DNA of 64,000 nt from Phycisphaerales bacterium UBA5793. Its GTDB lineage: Bacteria > Planctomycetota > Phycisphaerae > Phycisphaerales > UBA5793. Of this stretch, positions 9,330-17,380 are shown in pieces. The stretch is from NCBI GenBank assembly GCA_002418285.1, contig DIDT01000057.1, forward strand, positions 1 through 64,000. Reading direction: 5' to 3'. A program made the translations under genes and the position numbers. The notes below the pieces were generated by a model, which was given only the letters and a program-made list of their open reading frames with translations, was not told where the DNA came from and did no database searches. Position 1 is the stretch's first letter, and every line of letters begins with the position of its first letter.

Positions 9330-12300
9330 GTGGGTGTGATGCAAGCCTCCATTCTGGTGCAGCGTCTCTTGATCGCTCTGGCAGCGACAGCGCCATGCTT
9401 CTCGGCCGCAACCGCCACTCGGGCGGGCGAATTGCGAGAAGTCGGCTCGACCTCCGGATTGGAAGCCCAGCCCATCGGCCCCGGCATGGGATCACGAGCG
9501 ATCTCACTGCAGGGCGTCGGCCTCGCTCCCGTGGATGGCGACGCCACCCTTTCGTCACTTCGCGCCACGATCTGGCGCGAAGGCGAAGTGCAGCGGATCT
9601 ACCTTGACGGCTGGGTGTCGGCCAAGGTCGGCCCGTACGAATTCACCGCTGAGCGGGCCATCGGCTGGATCAACCGTCACGACGAGGGCGACGGAGTGAC
9701 GGTCAGCGAGATCGCGCTCTACCTTGAGAAAGTCAGCACCGTCGCCCGACCTTCGGGCATGAGTTCTGAAGGCGACCAACTGCTCATCACGGCGGCGATC
9801 AACGGAAAGGTCAGCCTGCAATGCGATGACTTCAACGAGAACATCGAAACCATCCCACCGGAGATTCTGGATCGTGGCGAAGTACGGCTGCTCAGCCATC
9901 TCGCCAAGCAGGGTGAGGCTCCGGCGCCGGGGATGCAGGTCGAACGCATTGCGCCGCCTGAAAAGCCCGCGCTGATCGAGCAGCCCAAGCCGAGCCAGCC
10001 CGGTGGACCGCCGCTCGACTTTTTCCGGCCGCAGGTCGGTATTCCGCCCGAGGCGACGATCGCCTTTCGGATGGACGGTCGGCTCGAGTACCACATCAGC
10101 GACGACGGCTCGGAAGGCACGATCACCCTGCGCGACAATCTCGTGGTGCAGTACATGGAACTGAGCGTGCGTCCTCCCGAGCGAGAGCCGCGGCAACTCA
10201 CGCTGACAGCTGATCGGGCCGTACTCTTCACGGACCCGATCGCGCCGGAACAACTGCAGCAACAGCAGCTCAGCGCGGATGCGGTGCGCGGGATCTACCT
10301 CGAAGGCAATGTCGTGGCCACGGATGGTCGCTACACGATGCGCGGGCCGCGCGTGTACTACGAGTTTGCCACGAACCGCGCCATCGTGCTCGACGGGCTG
10401 GTGCGAACGTACAGCGAAGAGGCGAAGGTCCCGATCTACATGCGGGCCGAAGAGATTCGCCAGACGACGCGCAACGAATGGCAGGCTGACAAGGTGCGCA
10501 TCTCGACGAGCGAGTTCTACACGCCGCACGTGGCCATAGGCGCAGGCACGGTCACGCTGCAGAAGCGAGAGAATCCCGCGACGCGCGAGGCGCAGGACTA
10601 CGTCAACGTGCGCAACGCCACACTGCGAGTGGGTGATGTGCCGATTTTCTGGCTGCCGGGGTACAAGGGGCGGGTGGAGGATGTGCCGCTGCGCCAGGTG
10701 ACGGTCGGCGCGAGCGGACAGAACGGCGCGACCATCAAGACCGAGTGGGATCTGCTGGGCATCATGGGCTGGGAAACACCCTTCCAGAGTGATGCGAGCC
10801 TGCTGCTGGATTACTATGGCGAGCGCGGCCCGGCCGTCGGACTCGACGTGGCCTACAAGACGGCCAGTTCGCGCGGGCGATTCTTTGGCTACCTGATCCA
10901 GGACGATGGCGAGGACAAACTGTCCTCCGGCGCCAAGCGCAACGTCGACAACGAAACGCGCGGCATCGCGACGTGGTCGCATTATGCCCGACTGCCCGAC
11001 GACTGGGTCGTGATCAGTGAGTTCTCGTACATCTCCGATCCGAACTTCGTCGATTCGTTCTACGACGGTGACGCCGAAGAACGGCGCGAGTACCAGACGC
11101 GACTGTTCGCCCGCCAGCAGCGCGACAACTGGGCGTTCGAAGCCTACATCAAGTATGACCTGAACAACATCATTGCCAACGAAGACCTGCTGCAGGCTCA
11201 GGGGTACCTTGTCGAGAAAGTGCCTGAGCTGGGTTACTACCGCTACGCCGACAGCCTGTTTGACGGCCGCATGACGTGGACGAGCGAGTACCAGCTGAGT
11301 CGCATGCGACTGAGTTTTCCGGATTACACGCTGCGTGAGATCGGCCAGGGCCAGGCGGGTTTTGGCATGCCGCCCTCGACGAACCTGTCGGCTGCGGCGC
11401 TGATGGCCGGCTATCGCGAGGATTATGTCAACCGCTTCACAACACGGCAGGAACTGACGTACCCGATGCAGCTGGGCATCTTCCGCATCGTGCCGTTCGT
11501 GGTCGGTCGCTTCACGGCGTATGACAACGACTTCAGCGAATTCAGCCGGCAGGCGGAAGACCTGCGGTACTTCGGCGGTGGCGGCGTTCGGATCGCCACA
11601 CAGTTCTCGCGCGTGGATAACACGGTCGAGAGCCGGCTGTTCGACCTGCATCGACTGCGGCACATCATCGAGCCGAGTGTGACGTTCTTCTCGGCCGATT
11701 CCGACGCCGGACCGGGCGACTATCCGATCTACGACCTCGATGTCGAAGGCATCTCGACGGGCAGCGTGATGCGCGTGGGGATGCGTAACACGTGGCAGAC
11801 GCAGCGCGGGGGTCCTGGGCGATGGCGCAGCGTGGACGTGTTCACGCTGGATACCGATTTCGTACTCACCGGGGCTGAAACGCAGGGCGACTATTCGGTG
11901 CCGCGCTACTTCGACTATCGCCCGGAACTGTCCCGCTTTGGCGACCACTTCGCCGGCGACTTCATGTGGCTGGTGAGCGATCATTTCGCCTTGGCGGGCA
12001 ACCTCATCTACGACCTGGACGAAGGCTCAATCGCCCGCAGTGCAGTGGGGTATCGTCTCGATCACTCGCGCGATCTGTACTCGTACACCGATCTGCGTTA
12101 TGCCGAGGCGGACAACTCCGACCTGCTCACAGTCGGTCTGGGGTACACGCTGACGCCACTGTACCAGTTCCGCGGCTCGGTGACATTTGATCTGAATCGC
12201 GATGATGCACAGAGCACGAATCTCGAGCTGATTCGCAAGACGGCGCAGATGGACATCATCTTCGGGTTCAATTACGACCAGATTCGCGAAGACACGACCA

Positions 12301-12380
12301 TCAGCGTCAGCGTCTCGCCGCGCGGCACCGGCGGCCACCGCATCGGCGGCGCGCTCAACCCGCGCGATGCGAATCGGTAG
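9330..12380 (+). CDS. lptD: LptD-like LPS-assembly outer-membrane protein
   Basis: A 1,016-residue protein with a signal peptide ending near T-R-A-G-E. The N-terminal half has OstA/LptA-type beta-jellyroll sequence (Y-L-E-G-N-V-V-A-T-D-G-R-Y and A-D-R-A-V-L-F). Around residues 425-445 comes the LptD signature region N-A-T-L-R-V-G-D-V-P-I-F-W-L-P-G-Y. From about residue 460 on it is a predicted large beta-barrel rich in alternating aromatic/polar strands. LptD inserts lipopolysaccharide into the outer leaflet, so this argues that the host has an LPS-bearing outer membrane. The start is GTG 9330 if leaderless (see the promoter) or ATG 9339. It is divergent from the BatA gene, and the other Lpt genes are not in the window. 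Confidence 0.8.
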   Translation: MGVMQASILVQRLLIALAATAPCFSAATATRAGELREVGSTSGLEAQPIGPGMGSRAISLQGVGLAPVDGDATLSSLRATIWREGEVQRIYLDGWVSAKVGPYEFTAERAIGWINRHDEGDGVTVSEIALYLEKVSTVARPSGMSSEGDQLLITAAINGKVSLQCDDFNENIETIPPEILDRGEVRLLSHLAKQGEAPAPGMQVERIAPPEKPALIEQPKPSQPGGPPLDFFRPQVGIPPEATIAFRMDGRLEYHISDDGSEGTITLRDNLVVQYMELSVRPPEREPRQLTLTADRAVLFTDPIAPEQLQQQQLSADAVRGIYLEGNVVATDGRYTMRGPRVYYEFATNRAIVLDGLVRTYSEEAKVPIYMRAEEIRQTTRNEWQADKVRISTSEFYTPHVAIGAGTVTLQKRENPATREAQDYVNVRNATLRVGDVPIFWLPGYKGRVEDVPLRQVTVGASGQNGATIKTEWDLLGIMGWETPFQSDASLLLDYYGERGPAVGLDVAYKTASSRGRFFGYLIQDDGEDKLSSGAKRNVDNETRGIATWSHYARLPDDWVVISEFSYISDPNFVDSFYDGDAEERREYQTRLFARQQRDNWAFEAYIKYDLNNIIANEDLLQAQGYLVEKVPELGYYRYADSLFDGRMTWTSEYQLSRMRLSFPDYTLREIGQGQAGFGMPPSTNLSAAALMAGYREDYVNRFTTRQELTYPMQLGIFRIVPFVVGRFTAYDNDFSEFSRQAEDLRYFGGGGVRIATQFSRVDNTVESRLFDLHRLRHIIEPSVTFFSADSDAGPGDYPIYDLDVEGISTGSVMRVGMRNTWQTQRGGPGRWRSVDVFTLDTDFVLTGAETQGDYSVPRYFDYRPELSRFGDHFAGDFMWLVSDHFALAGNLIYDLDEGSIARSAVGYRLDHSRDLYSYTDLRYAEADNSDLLTVGLGYTLTPLYQFRGSVTFDLNRDDAQSTNLELIRKTAQMDIIFGFNYDQIREDTTISVSVSPRGTGGHRIGGALNPRDANR

Positions 12381-12385
12381 TTCGG

Positions 12386-12676
12386 TCAGTCGTCGAGTTC
12401 ATCAAGCAGCGCCAGGTCGGCATCGCGCAGGTCGGTCTGCGCCATCTCCAATGCCTGATTGAGCGATGCGATGAGCCGCTTGGTGGAACTGATCGCCTGG
12501 TCCATGCTCTGGCGACTGACGATGCGGCCTGAAAAGGGCGGCGGCTCCTGGCGATCAACCGCCTGCTGCGCGTTGAGGAGACTGGCGAGGAGCACCTCGG
12601 CCTTGTCGCGCGCCGCGTTGGTCTCGATGACGATGCGCAGTCGCGAGCCGAATCGATTGGTCCGTCGAACTTCCAT
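12386..12676 (-). CDS. Small protein of unknown function (96 aa)
   Basis: A 96-residue, mostly helical and charged protein without signal peptide or cysteines. A GGGAGA site lies about 8 bases before the ATG, and codon use matches its neighbours. Its 3' end lies five bases from the convergent lptD stop. The central part (A-R-D-K-A-E-V-L-L-A-S-L-L) and the acidic C-terminus suggest a soluble helical protein, perhaps a binding partner. It follows the dehydratase gene on the same strand. I do not recognise a family. Confidence 0.6.
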   Translation of the reverse strand: MEVRRTNRFGSRLRIVIETNAARDKAEVLLASLLNAQQAVDRQEPPPFSGRIVSRQSMDQAISSTKRLIASLNQALEMAQTDLRDADLALLDELDD

Positions 12677-12709
12677 CTCCGTCGTCTCCCGCGGCCGATA
12701 AGCGGAAGC

Positions 12710-12727
12710 CGACGAATCGGTTCGTCG
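12710..12727 (-). other. Hairpin between dehydratase and small gene
   Basis: CGACGAA and TTCGTCG form a perfect 7-bp stem around a TCGG loop. It lies between the end of the dehydratase gene and the start of the 96-residue gene, on the same strand. It has no U-run, so it could be an attenuator, an RNA processing site or nothing. Confidence 0.35.
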
Positions 12728-12781
12728 AACCCCCAGCCGCGTTGTCGCTATCGACCGATTGGACGAAGGGATGAACTGAGT

Positions 12782-14347
12782 TCATGCCACGCGCGATTCG
12801 GCGCGTCGCATCGGGATCGTTGCGGGGATTACCGGCTGTTGCGCCATCTCGGGGAGTAGCGAGCGGATTGTCGCGTCGGCCCGCGCGGCGTCGTCCTGTT
12901 CGCAGCAGTTTCGCAAGGCGCGCGTGAGGTGTTGCACCTGGACCGCGTCGGGCGGCTGCATGGTCCAGATGTGAATGCCGGGATGGCTGGTGGGGAGCAT
13001 CGACTCGCCGTGACACGCAAGTTCTTCAAAGAGTTTTTCACCGGGGCGGATGCCAGTGAAGATAATGGAGATATGACCGCCGTGAGGCTTGGCGCCCGAT
13101 GTGCGGGATTGATCTTCGACGCATGGTTCGAGGCCATGCGCCTGGATGTAGCGCCTGGCGAGATCGAGGATCCGGATCGGTTGTCCCATATCCAGCAGCA
13201 GCACTTCGCCGCCCTTGCGGTCTTCGAGCGCGGCCGCCTGGATGACCAGCGACGCCGCCTCGGGGATGGTCATGAAGTAGCGCGTCATGTCCGGATGGGT
13301 CACGGTTACCGGGCCGCCCTGGCGGATCTGGTCCGCCCAGGTTGGCAGGACGGATCCTGACGAGGCCAGAACGTTTCCGAATCGCACCATGCGGAAGATG
13401 GTCTGGCTGTGCTGCTGATTCATGTGCTGGACATACAGCTCGGCGAGTCGCTTGGTGGCGCCCATAATCGACGTGGGATTGACGGCCTTGTCGGTCGAGA
13501 TCATGACGAAGCGCTCGCAGCCACAGGCCGCAGCGGCGTCGGCAATCGCGACGGTGCCGAAGAAGTTGTTGCGAATCGCCTCGTTGGGGTGATCCTGCAT
13601 CATGGGCACGTGCTTGTGGGCAGCCGAATGGAAGATGATCTGCGGCTTGATCTCGTTGCAGAGCGCCAGCGTGCGCGGCGCATCAGTCACATCTTGCAGC
13701 ACGGCCCGGCGGCGCAGACCTGGCGCGAGACGCGCGATCTGGCGGTCGATCTCGAAGAGCGCGTTTTCGGATCGCTCCATGAGGACAAGTTCGGCGGGGT
13801 GGAACTGGGCGCAGCGGCGGGCCAGTTCAGAGCCGATCGAGCCGCCCGCGCCGGTGATGAGCACGACGCGGCCGGCGATGACCTTGTTGATGGCTTGCTC
13901 ATCGATGCGATGCGGGCTGCGGCCGATGAGATCGGCGACGTTGATTTCGATCTGGCTGCGCGGCCCGATGCCGGCGAGTTGATCTTCGATCGTCGGGAAG
14001 AAGCGGTCCGGCACACCGAGACGCCGGACGCTGGTGCGCAGCGCGGCGACGGCCTCGGACATGGCAGCCGGCAGGGAGATGATGACGGAGTCGATTTGCC
14101 CGGGGCGGACATGCTCCTCGATCTCGTGGGCGAGACCGAGGATCCTTACGCCTGAGACCAGCAGCGATTGCCGGACAGATTCATCCGCGTCGCGCCACAG
14201 AAGGGCCCCCACCACCTGCGGCCGGGCCGCGTCGTCGAGCAGCGCCAACTGGCGGGCCACCTGCCCGATGGTTCCGGCGGTGCCGATGAGCACGCAACGG
14301 ATGGGCGTGGCAGAGTGATCTGGAGACGCGAGAGACTGAGTGCGCAT
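12782..14347 (-). CDS. FlaA1/CapD-type UDP-sugar 4,6-dehydratase family protein
   Basis: A 521-residue member of the extended SDR family of nucleotide-sugar dehydratases (PglF/WbpM/CapD). Residues 1-150 contain a Rossmann-like half beginning I-R-C-V-L-I-G-T-A-G-T-I-G-Q. The catalytic domain has the NAD(P) motif G-A-G-G-S-I-G-S-E at 166-174, H-S-A-A-H-K-H-V-P, and S-T-D-K-A-V-N-P. The active-site M-x-x-x-K (Met295, Lys299) replaces Y-x-x-x-K, as is normal in this branch, and G-I-R-P-G-E-K-L-x-E-E occurs near the end. Long family members have four N-terminal membrane helices; none is visible here. Start 14347 is chosen because the alternative at 14452 overlaps the divergent ispA region. Likely role: making a deoxy-amino sugar for surface glycans. 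Confidence 0.85.
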   Translation of the reverse strand: MRTQSLASPDHSATPIRCVLIGTAGTIGQVARQLALLDDAARPQVVGALLWRDADESVRQSLLVSGVRILGLAHEIEEHVRPGQIDSVIISLPAAMSEAVAALRTSVRRLGVPDRFFPTIEDQLAGIGPRSQIEINVADLIGRSPHRIDEQAINKVIAGRVVLITGAGGSIGSELARRCAQFHPAELVLMERSENALFEIDRQIARLAPGLRRRAVLQDVTDAPRTLALCNEIKPQIIFHSAAHKHVPMMQDHPNEAIRNNFFGTVAIADAAAACGCERFVMISTDKAVNPTSIMGATKRLAELYVQHMNQQHSQTIFRMVRFGNVLASSGSVLPTWADQIRQGGPVTVTHPDMTRYFMTIPEAASLVIQAAALEDRKGGEVLLLDMGQPIRILDLARRYIQAHGLEPCVEDQSRTSGAKPHGGHISIIFTGIRPGEKLFEELACHGESMLPTSHPGIHIWTMQPPDAVQVQHLTRALRNCCEQDDAARADATIRSLLPEMAQQPVIPATIPMRRAESRVA

Positions 14348-14480
14348 GGGCTGTTCGTCGGCCGAATGCCGTGCGCCGATGGAGATTTCCGCATGGCGGC
14401 AGGGGAAGAACGGCCCACGGGCGCGGCTCGGCGCGTCTAGGATTTCGACCATGTTTCCAGACGCCTACGGAGCAGCCTGC

Positions 14481-15365
14481 ATGACCCCTTCGGCCCCGCC
14501 TGCCATTCACGCATCGATCGTCGCATCCATCGATGCCTACCTGGCTCGCGTCGTGGCCGAGACGGACGTTCCGGCAAATCTTGCGCAGGCGATGTCCTAC
14601 TCCCTGCTCCAAGGGGGCAAGCGGCTGCGGCCGATGCTCGTGCTGCTCAGTTGCGAGGCGGTCGGGGGGCGGCAGGAGCAGGCCCTGCCGGCTGCGGCGG
14701 CGATCGAGATGATCCACGCCTTCAGCCTTGTCCACGACGACCTGCCCGCGATGGATGATGATGACCTGAGGCGGGGCCAGCCGACCTGCCACATCAAGTT
14801 CGGGGACGCGATGGCGATTCTTGCCGGCGACTCCCTGGCCACGTTGCCGTATTTGCACATTGCCCGGAGCGTGGCCGATGCCGACGTTCGCTGCCGGCTG
14901 ATCGATGAACTTTCTGCGGCGACGCTGGCGATGATCGCAGGCCAGACGCTCGACACCCTCGGCGGTTTTGTCGAGGGCCTGACGCCGCTGGAGCGGCTCG
15001 AATCGATTCATCATGCCAAGACGGGCGCTTTGATCCGCGGATCGTGTCGCCTCGGGGCGATCACGGCGGGCGCGACGGATGCCCAACTGGCCGCGCTGAC
15101 GTCTTATGGCGAAGCGATCGGCCTGCTCTTCCAGGTGGTGGATGACATTCTTGATGTGACGCAGTCCGCTGAGCACCTGGGCAAGCGATCGGGCAAGGAC
15201 GAGGCGGCCGGCAAGCTGACCTACCCGTCGATTCTGGGTCTGGACGAATCCAAGCAACTTGCCGAGCGTCTCTGCCGCGAGGCGATCGAGTCCATCGAGC
15301 CCTTCGGCGACGCGGCGCACACCCTCGTCGAACTCTGCCGTTACATGGCGGTGCGGACGAAGTAA
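14481..15365 (+). CDS. ispA: Polyprenyl (farnesyl/geranylgeranyl) diphosphate synthase
   Basis: A 294-residue trans-prenyltransferase. The first aspartate-rich motif is D-D-L-P-A-M-D at 86-92 and the second is D-D-I-L-D at 221-225; G-G-K-R-L-R-P at 45-51 binds diphosphate. These condense isopentenyl diphosphate with an allylic diphosphate, and the spacing of the first motif fits the bacterial IspA type. The start at 14481 has a GGAG site 8 bases upstream. An in-frame ATG at 14451 lies 7 bases after a TAGGAT hexamer and cannot be excluded. The last 17 codons plus the stop are present again at 17307-17363. Confidence 0.9.
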   Translation: MTPSAPPAIHASIVASIDAYLARVVAETDVPANLAQAMSYSLLQGGKRLRPMLVLLSCEAVGGRQEQALPAAAAIEMIHAFSLVHDDLPAMDDDDLRRGQPTCHIKFGDAMAILAGDSLATLPYLHIARSVADADVRCRLIDELSAATLAMIAGQTLDTLGGFVEGLTPLERLESIHHAKTGALIRGSCRLGAITAGATDAQLAALTSYGEAIGLLFQVVDDILDVTQSAEHLGKRSGKDEAAGKLTYPSILGLDESKQLAERLCREAIESIEPFGDAAHTLVELCRYMAVRTK

Positions 15366-15368
15366 GGC
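15312..15368 (+). repeat. 57-bp direct repeat, copy inside ispA 3' end
   Basis: These bases, covering the last 17 ispA codons, the stop and a few bases beyond, match 17307-17363 at 53 of 57 positions without gaps. The 1,938 bp between the copies carry one HAF gene and one small open frame. Confidence 0.9.
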
Positions 15369-15386
15369 TGCGCCGCGGCCGACCGC

Positions 15387-16802
15387 TCACTCAAACTGGT
15401 GCACAACAAGTTGGCTGATGGCGCATTCGCTTCTGACGAACGCCTGGATGAGAACCGTTTCGCCGGTGGCGATTCGGGGGACGAAGGCGGTTACGGAAGC
15501 AGTGCCGTTTTCGTCGGCGGTGACGCGGCCGATGATTTTGGGCGCGTCGAGCTGGAGGCAGTTGGTCTGGAGTGTGCAGCCGGGGATGGCGGTGCCGCCG
15601 CCGTGGCGGGAGTAGATGAAGGTGACGCGTGAGCCGGGCGTGGCGCCGGTGACGGTGAGTGTGTTGTCGGCGTTTACAAGGCCAGGGCTGGGTTCACTCA
15701 GTTCCATCGTGGGATGGACGGGGGTAAGGAGATAACCCTTTGTGTAATCCGGGTTGTCAACGCGAACGCCCGTGCCCGTGATCTGTCCGGCGTCGTTGTT
15801 GTGGATGGCGCTCCCGATGAACCAGTTGGACTTCGGGGGGATGAGATCGTGCAGGTACTGCGGCGGCTGCTGCCATTGCCAGATGCAGCCGATGTCCTCA
15901 TTTCCGAATTGCTCGACAACGCGACACGCACCGACAATTTCGCGGCTGTCGTTGATTGACCACGCGTAAGAATTCCTCCAGCGACGCTTCTCCGGCAGGG
16001 GCTCCACGACGCCATCGCGATAGATGAACGCCTGGTAAGTGAAGTAATCCTCGCGAGCGGTGTATCCGACCACATCATTGAGTTCATTGCAGTCAATGCA
16101 GATGCCCACACCACCGTTGTCGGGGCGGAAGGTGCCGAGGTCGATGATCTGGCCGTTCTCCCAGACGACGGGGCGCCACCCGTGCTCCCAACTGGACGCC
16201 TGTCCGACGATCAGCCCCGCGTTGTTGATCGCGATGGCCTCGCTGCTGCGGAATTCCCCGGTAATCGGCAGTTCCGACATGACGCCATTCTGCCAGATAA
16301 AGGCGCGATACACGGGAAAGCTGGAGGTATCGAGACTCGACCAGCCAACGATCTGATTGAGATCGTTGATGCCATACGCCTCGGAAAAATCCCCGTCCGC
16401 GAGGTAGCCGAGATTGATCATCTGGCCGTTGCGCCAGAGGAAGGCGCTGTTGTCGTAGCCGGTCTGGCCCGGCGCCTGTGCCTTGCCGACGATCCAACCA
16501 TTCGAGTTGATACCGCGACACTCGCTGAGCTCGCCGCCCAGAGTGCCGAGATCGATCGGACTCTGCCCATCACGCCACACCGTCGCGTGAAACACATTGC
16601 TCGGGAGAAAGGCGCCGCCGATGACATCACCGCGCTCGCTCACATCCCAGCCCTGACTGTGCTCTCCGCCCAGCGGCGATAATTCAAAGACGGCGTACGG
16701 CGGAGGCCACGGTTGGGATTGAGCGAAGCACGGCTGGGATATCGAATAGGTGAGGGCCGCACCAGTGCAGAGCAGTACGGGAGAGATAGCGAGCTGATTC
16801 AT
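15387..16802 (-). CDS. Secreted HAF-repeat protein (HAF-3)
   Basis: A 471-residue protein with a Sec signal peptide (M-N-Q-L-A-I-S-P-V-L-L-C-T-G, cleavage near C-F-A-Q). The start at 16802 is fixed by an AGAAGGGG site 7 bases upstream; the frame stays open further upstream but without signal-peptide character. HAF repeats follow with I-N-x-x-G-x-I-V-G, A-F-I/L-W and G-x-M-x-x-L patterns (for example I-N-S-N-G-W-I-V-G and I-N-D-L-N-Q-I-V-G). The last 95 residues are the shared beta domain (V-T-G-A-T-P-G ... H-G-G-G-T-A-I-P-G-C ... C-A-I-S-Q-L-V-V). It is convergent with ispA, 21 bases away. Confidence 0.87.
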   Translation of the reverse strand: MNQLAISPVLLCTGAALTYSISQPCFAQSQPWPPPYAVFELSPLGGEHSQGWDVSERGDVIGGAFLPSNVFHATVWRDGQSPIDLGTLGGELSECRGINSNGWIVGKAQAPGQTGYDNSAFLWRNGQMINLGYLADGDFSEAYGINDLNQIVGWSSLDTSSFPVYRAFIWQNGVMSELPITGEFRSSEAIAINNAGLIVGQASSWEHGWRPVVWENGQIIDLGTFRPDNGGVGICIDCNELNDVVGYTAREDYFTYQAFIYRDGVVEPLPEKRRWRNSYAWSINDSREIVGACRVVEQFGNEDIGCIWQWQQPPQYLHDLIPPKSNWFIGSAIHNNDAGQITGTGVRVDNPDYTKGYLLTPVHPTMELSEPSPGLVNADNTLTVTGATPGSRVTFIYSRHGGGTAIPGCTLQTNCLQLDAPKIIGRVTADENGTASVTAFVPRIATGETVLIQAFVRSECAISQLVVHQFE

Positions 16803-16834
16803 GTATGGCCCCTTCTCGTCGACCTGTAAGGAAC

Positions 16835-16862
16835 TCGGCGGGTGGCTCTCGCCACCCGCCGA
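16835..16862 (-). other. Perfect 12-bp hairpin upstream of HAF-3
   Basis: A 12-bp perfect stem (one arm TCGGCGGGTGGC) closes on a four-base loop TCTC. It lies 10 bases after the stop of the small open frame at 16873-17256 and 32 bases before the HAF-3 start, on the same strand. There is no U-run after it. It may end or attenuate transcription entering HAF-3. Confidence 0.6.
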
Positions 16863-16872
16863 CGCTTGTAAC

Positions 16873-17256
16873 TCAATTCCCGCCGCAGACGGCGCACTCA
16901 TCTTCGTGGGGATTGAAGAGGTTGATCTGGAACCCCGTCGATCCTGCCGCGTTCTCATAGTACCCCGCCAGCGGAGTGATCTCATCGGGGTCTGTGATGA
17001 ATGCATCGCAGACGTTCTGGGCCCGGAGCGCGGGGAGGTCATAGAGCGGCTGCGGGGATGACCCCTGCAGCGTGCTTCCGTAGCAAGCCACCGTGAACTG
17101 ACCTGGGTGGGACCAGATGTAGTTGAGAACGAGATACAGGCCGAATTGGCTTTCGTTGTCGAATTGTGCCGAGTGCCATCCAGCGATGTAGGTCTCCCAG
17201 TCGATGCCGGGATTCTGGTCACAGGCGGGCTGGTTCAAAAACATGTAGAATCTCAC
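16873..17256 (-). CDS. Unrecognised protein, probably 5'-truncated
   Basis: A frame of 127 codons ending D-E-C-A-V-C-G-G-N, a Cys-rich ending reminiscent of the D-x-C-G-V-C-G-G motifs of secreted planctomycete proteins. There is no signal peptide. The only starts are a GTG at 17256 and an ATG at 17244, and neither has a ribosome site. Coding-like sequence (N-N-Q-F-L-N-K) continues ten codons upstream of the GTG until an in-frame TGA. That stop is about 35 bases from the duplicated ispA tail at 17307. The gene therefore looks cut off at its 5' end by the rearrangement that made the repeat. It could be a pseudogene; no function is proposed. Confidence 0.45.
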   Translation of the reverse strand: MRFYMFLNQPACDQNPGIDWETYIAGWHSAQFDNESQFGLYLVLNYIWSHPGQFTVACYGSTLQGSSPQPLYDLPALRAQNVCDAFITDPDEITPLAGYYENAAGSTGFQINLFNPHEDECAVCGGN

Positions 17257-17306
17257 TTTGTTGAGGAACTGATTATTCCTTCACCAACCAATCGTCTTGT
17301 CCAACT

Positions 17307-17363
17307 GCGGCGCCCACTCTCGTCGAACTCTGCCGTTACATGGCGGTAAGGACGAAGTAAGGC
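17307..17363 (+). repeat. 57-bp direct repeat, displaced ispA tail
   Basis: Second copy of the ispA 3' end, still readable as A-A-P-T-L-V-E-L-C-R-Y-M-A-V-R-T-K followed by TAA. It has no gene body in front of it, and it is followed 18 bases later by the stop of the next HAF gene. In the same way, the true ispA end is followed by HAF-3. Confidence 0.9.
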
Positions 17364-17380
17364 GGGGCGAGCAGCCACGC

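Noticed and set aside
9555..11984. An 809-codon open frame on the minus strand
   Set aside because: It lies wholly antisense to the lptD-like gene, is rich in Arg and His with no domain, and its openness follows from high third-position GC of the real gene.
16803..17222. An N-terminal extension of HAF-3 to 611 residues
   Set aside because: The extension has no signal peptide and runs across the small frame and the hairpin. A strong ribosome site precedes the inner ATG at 16802.
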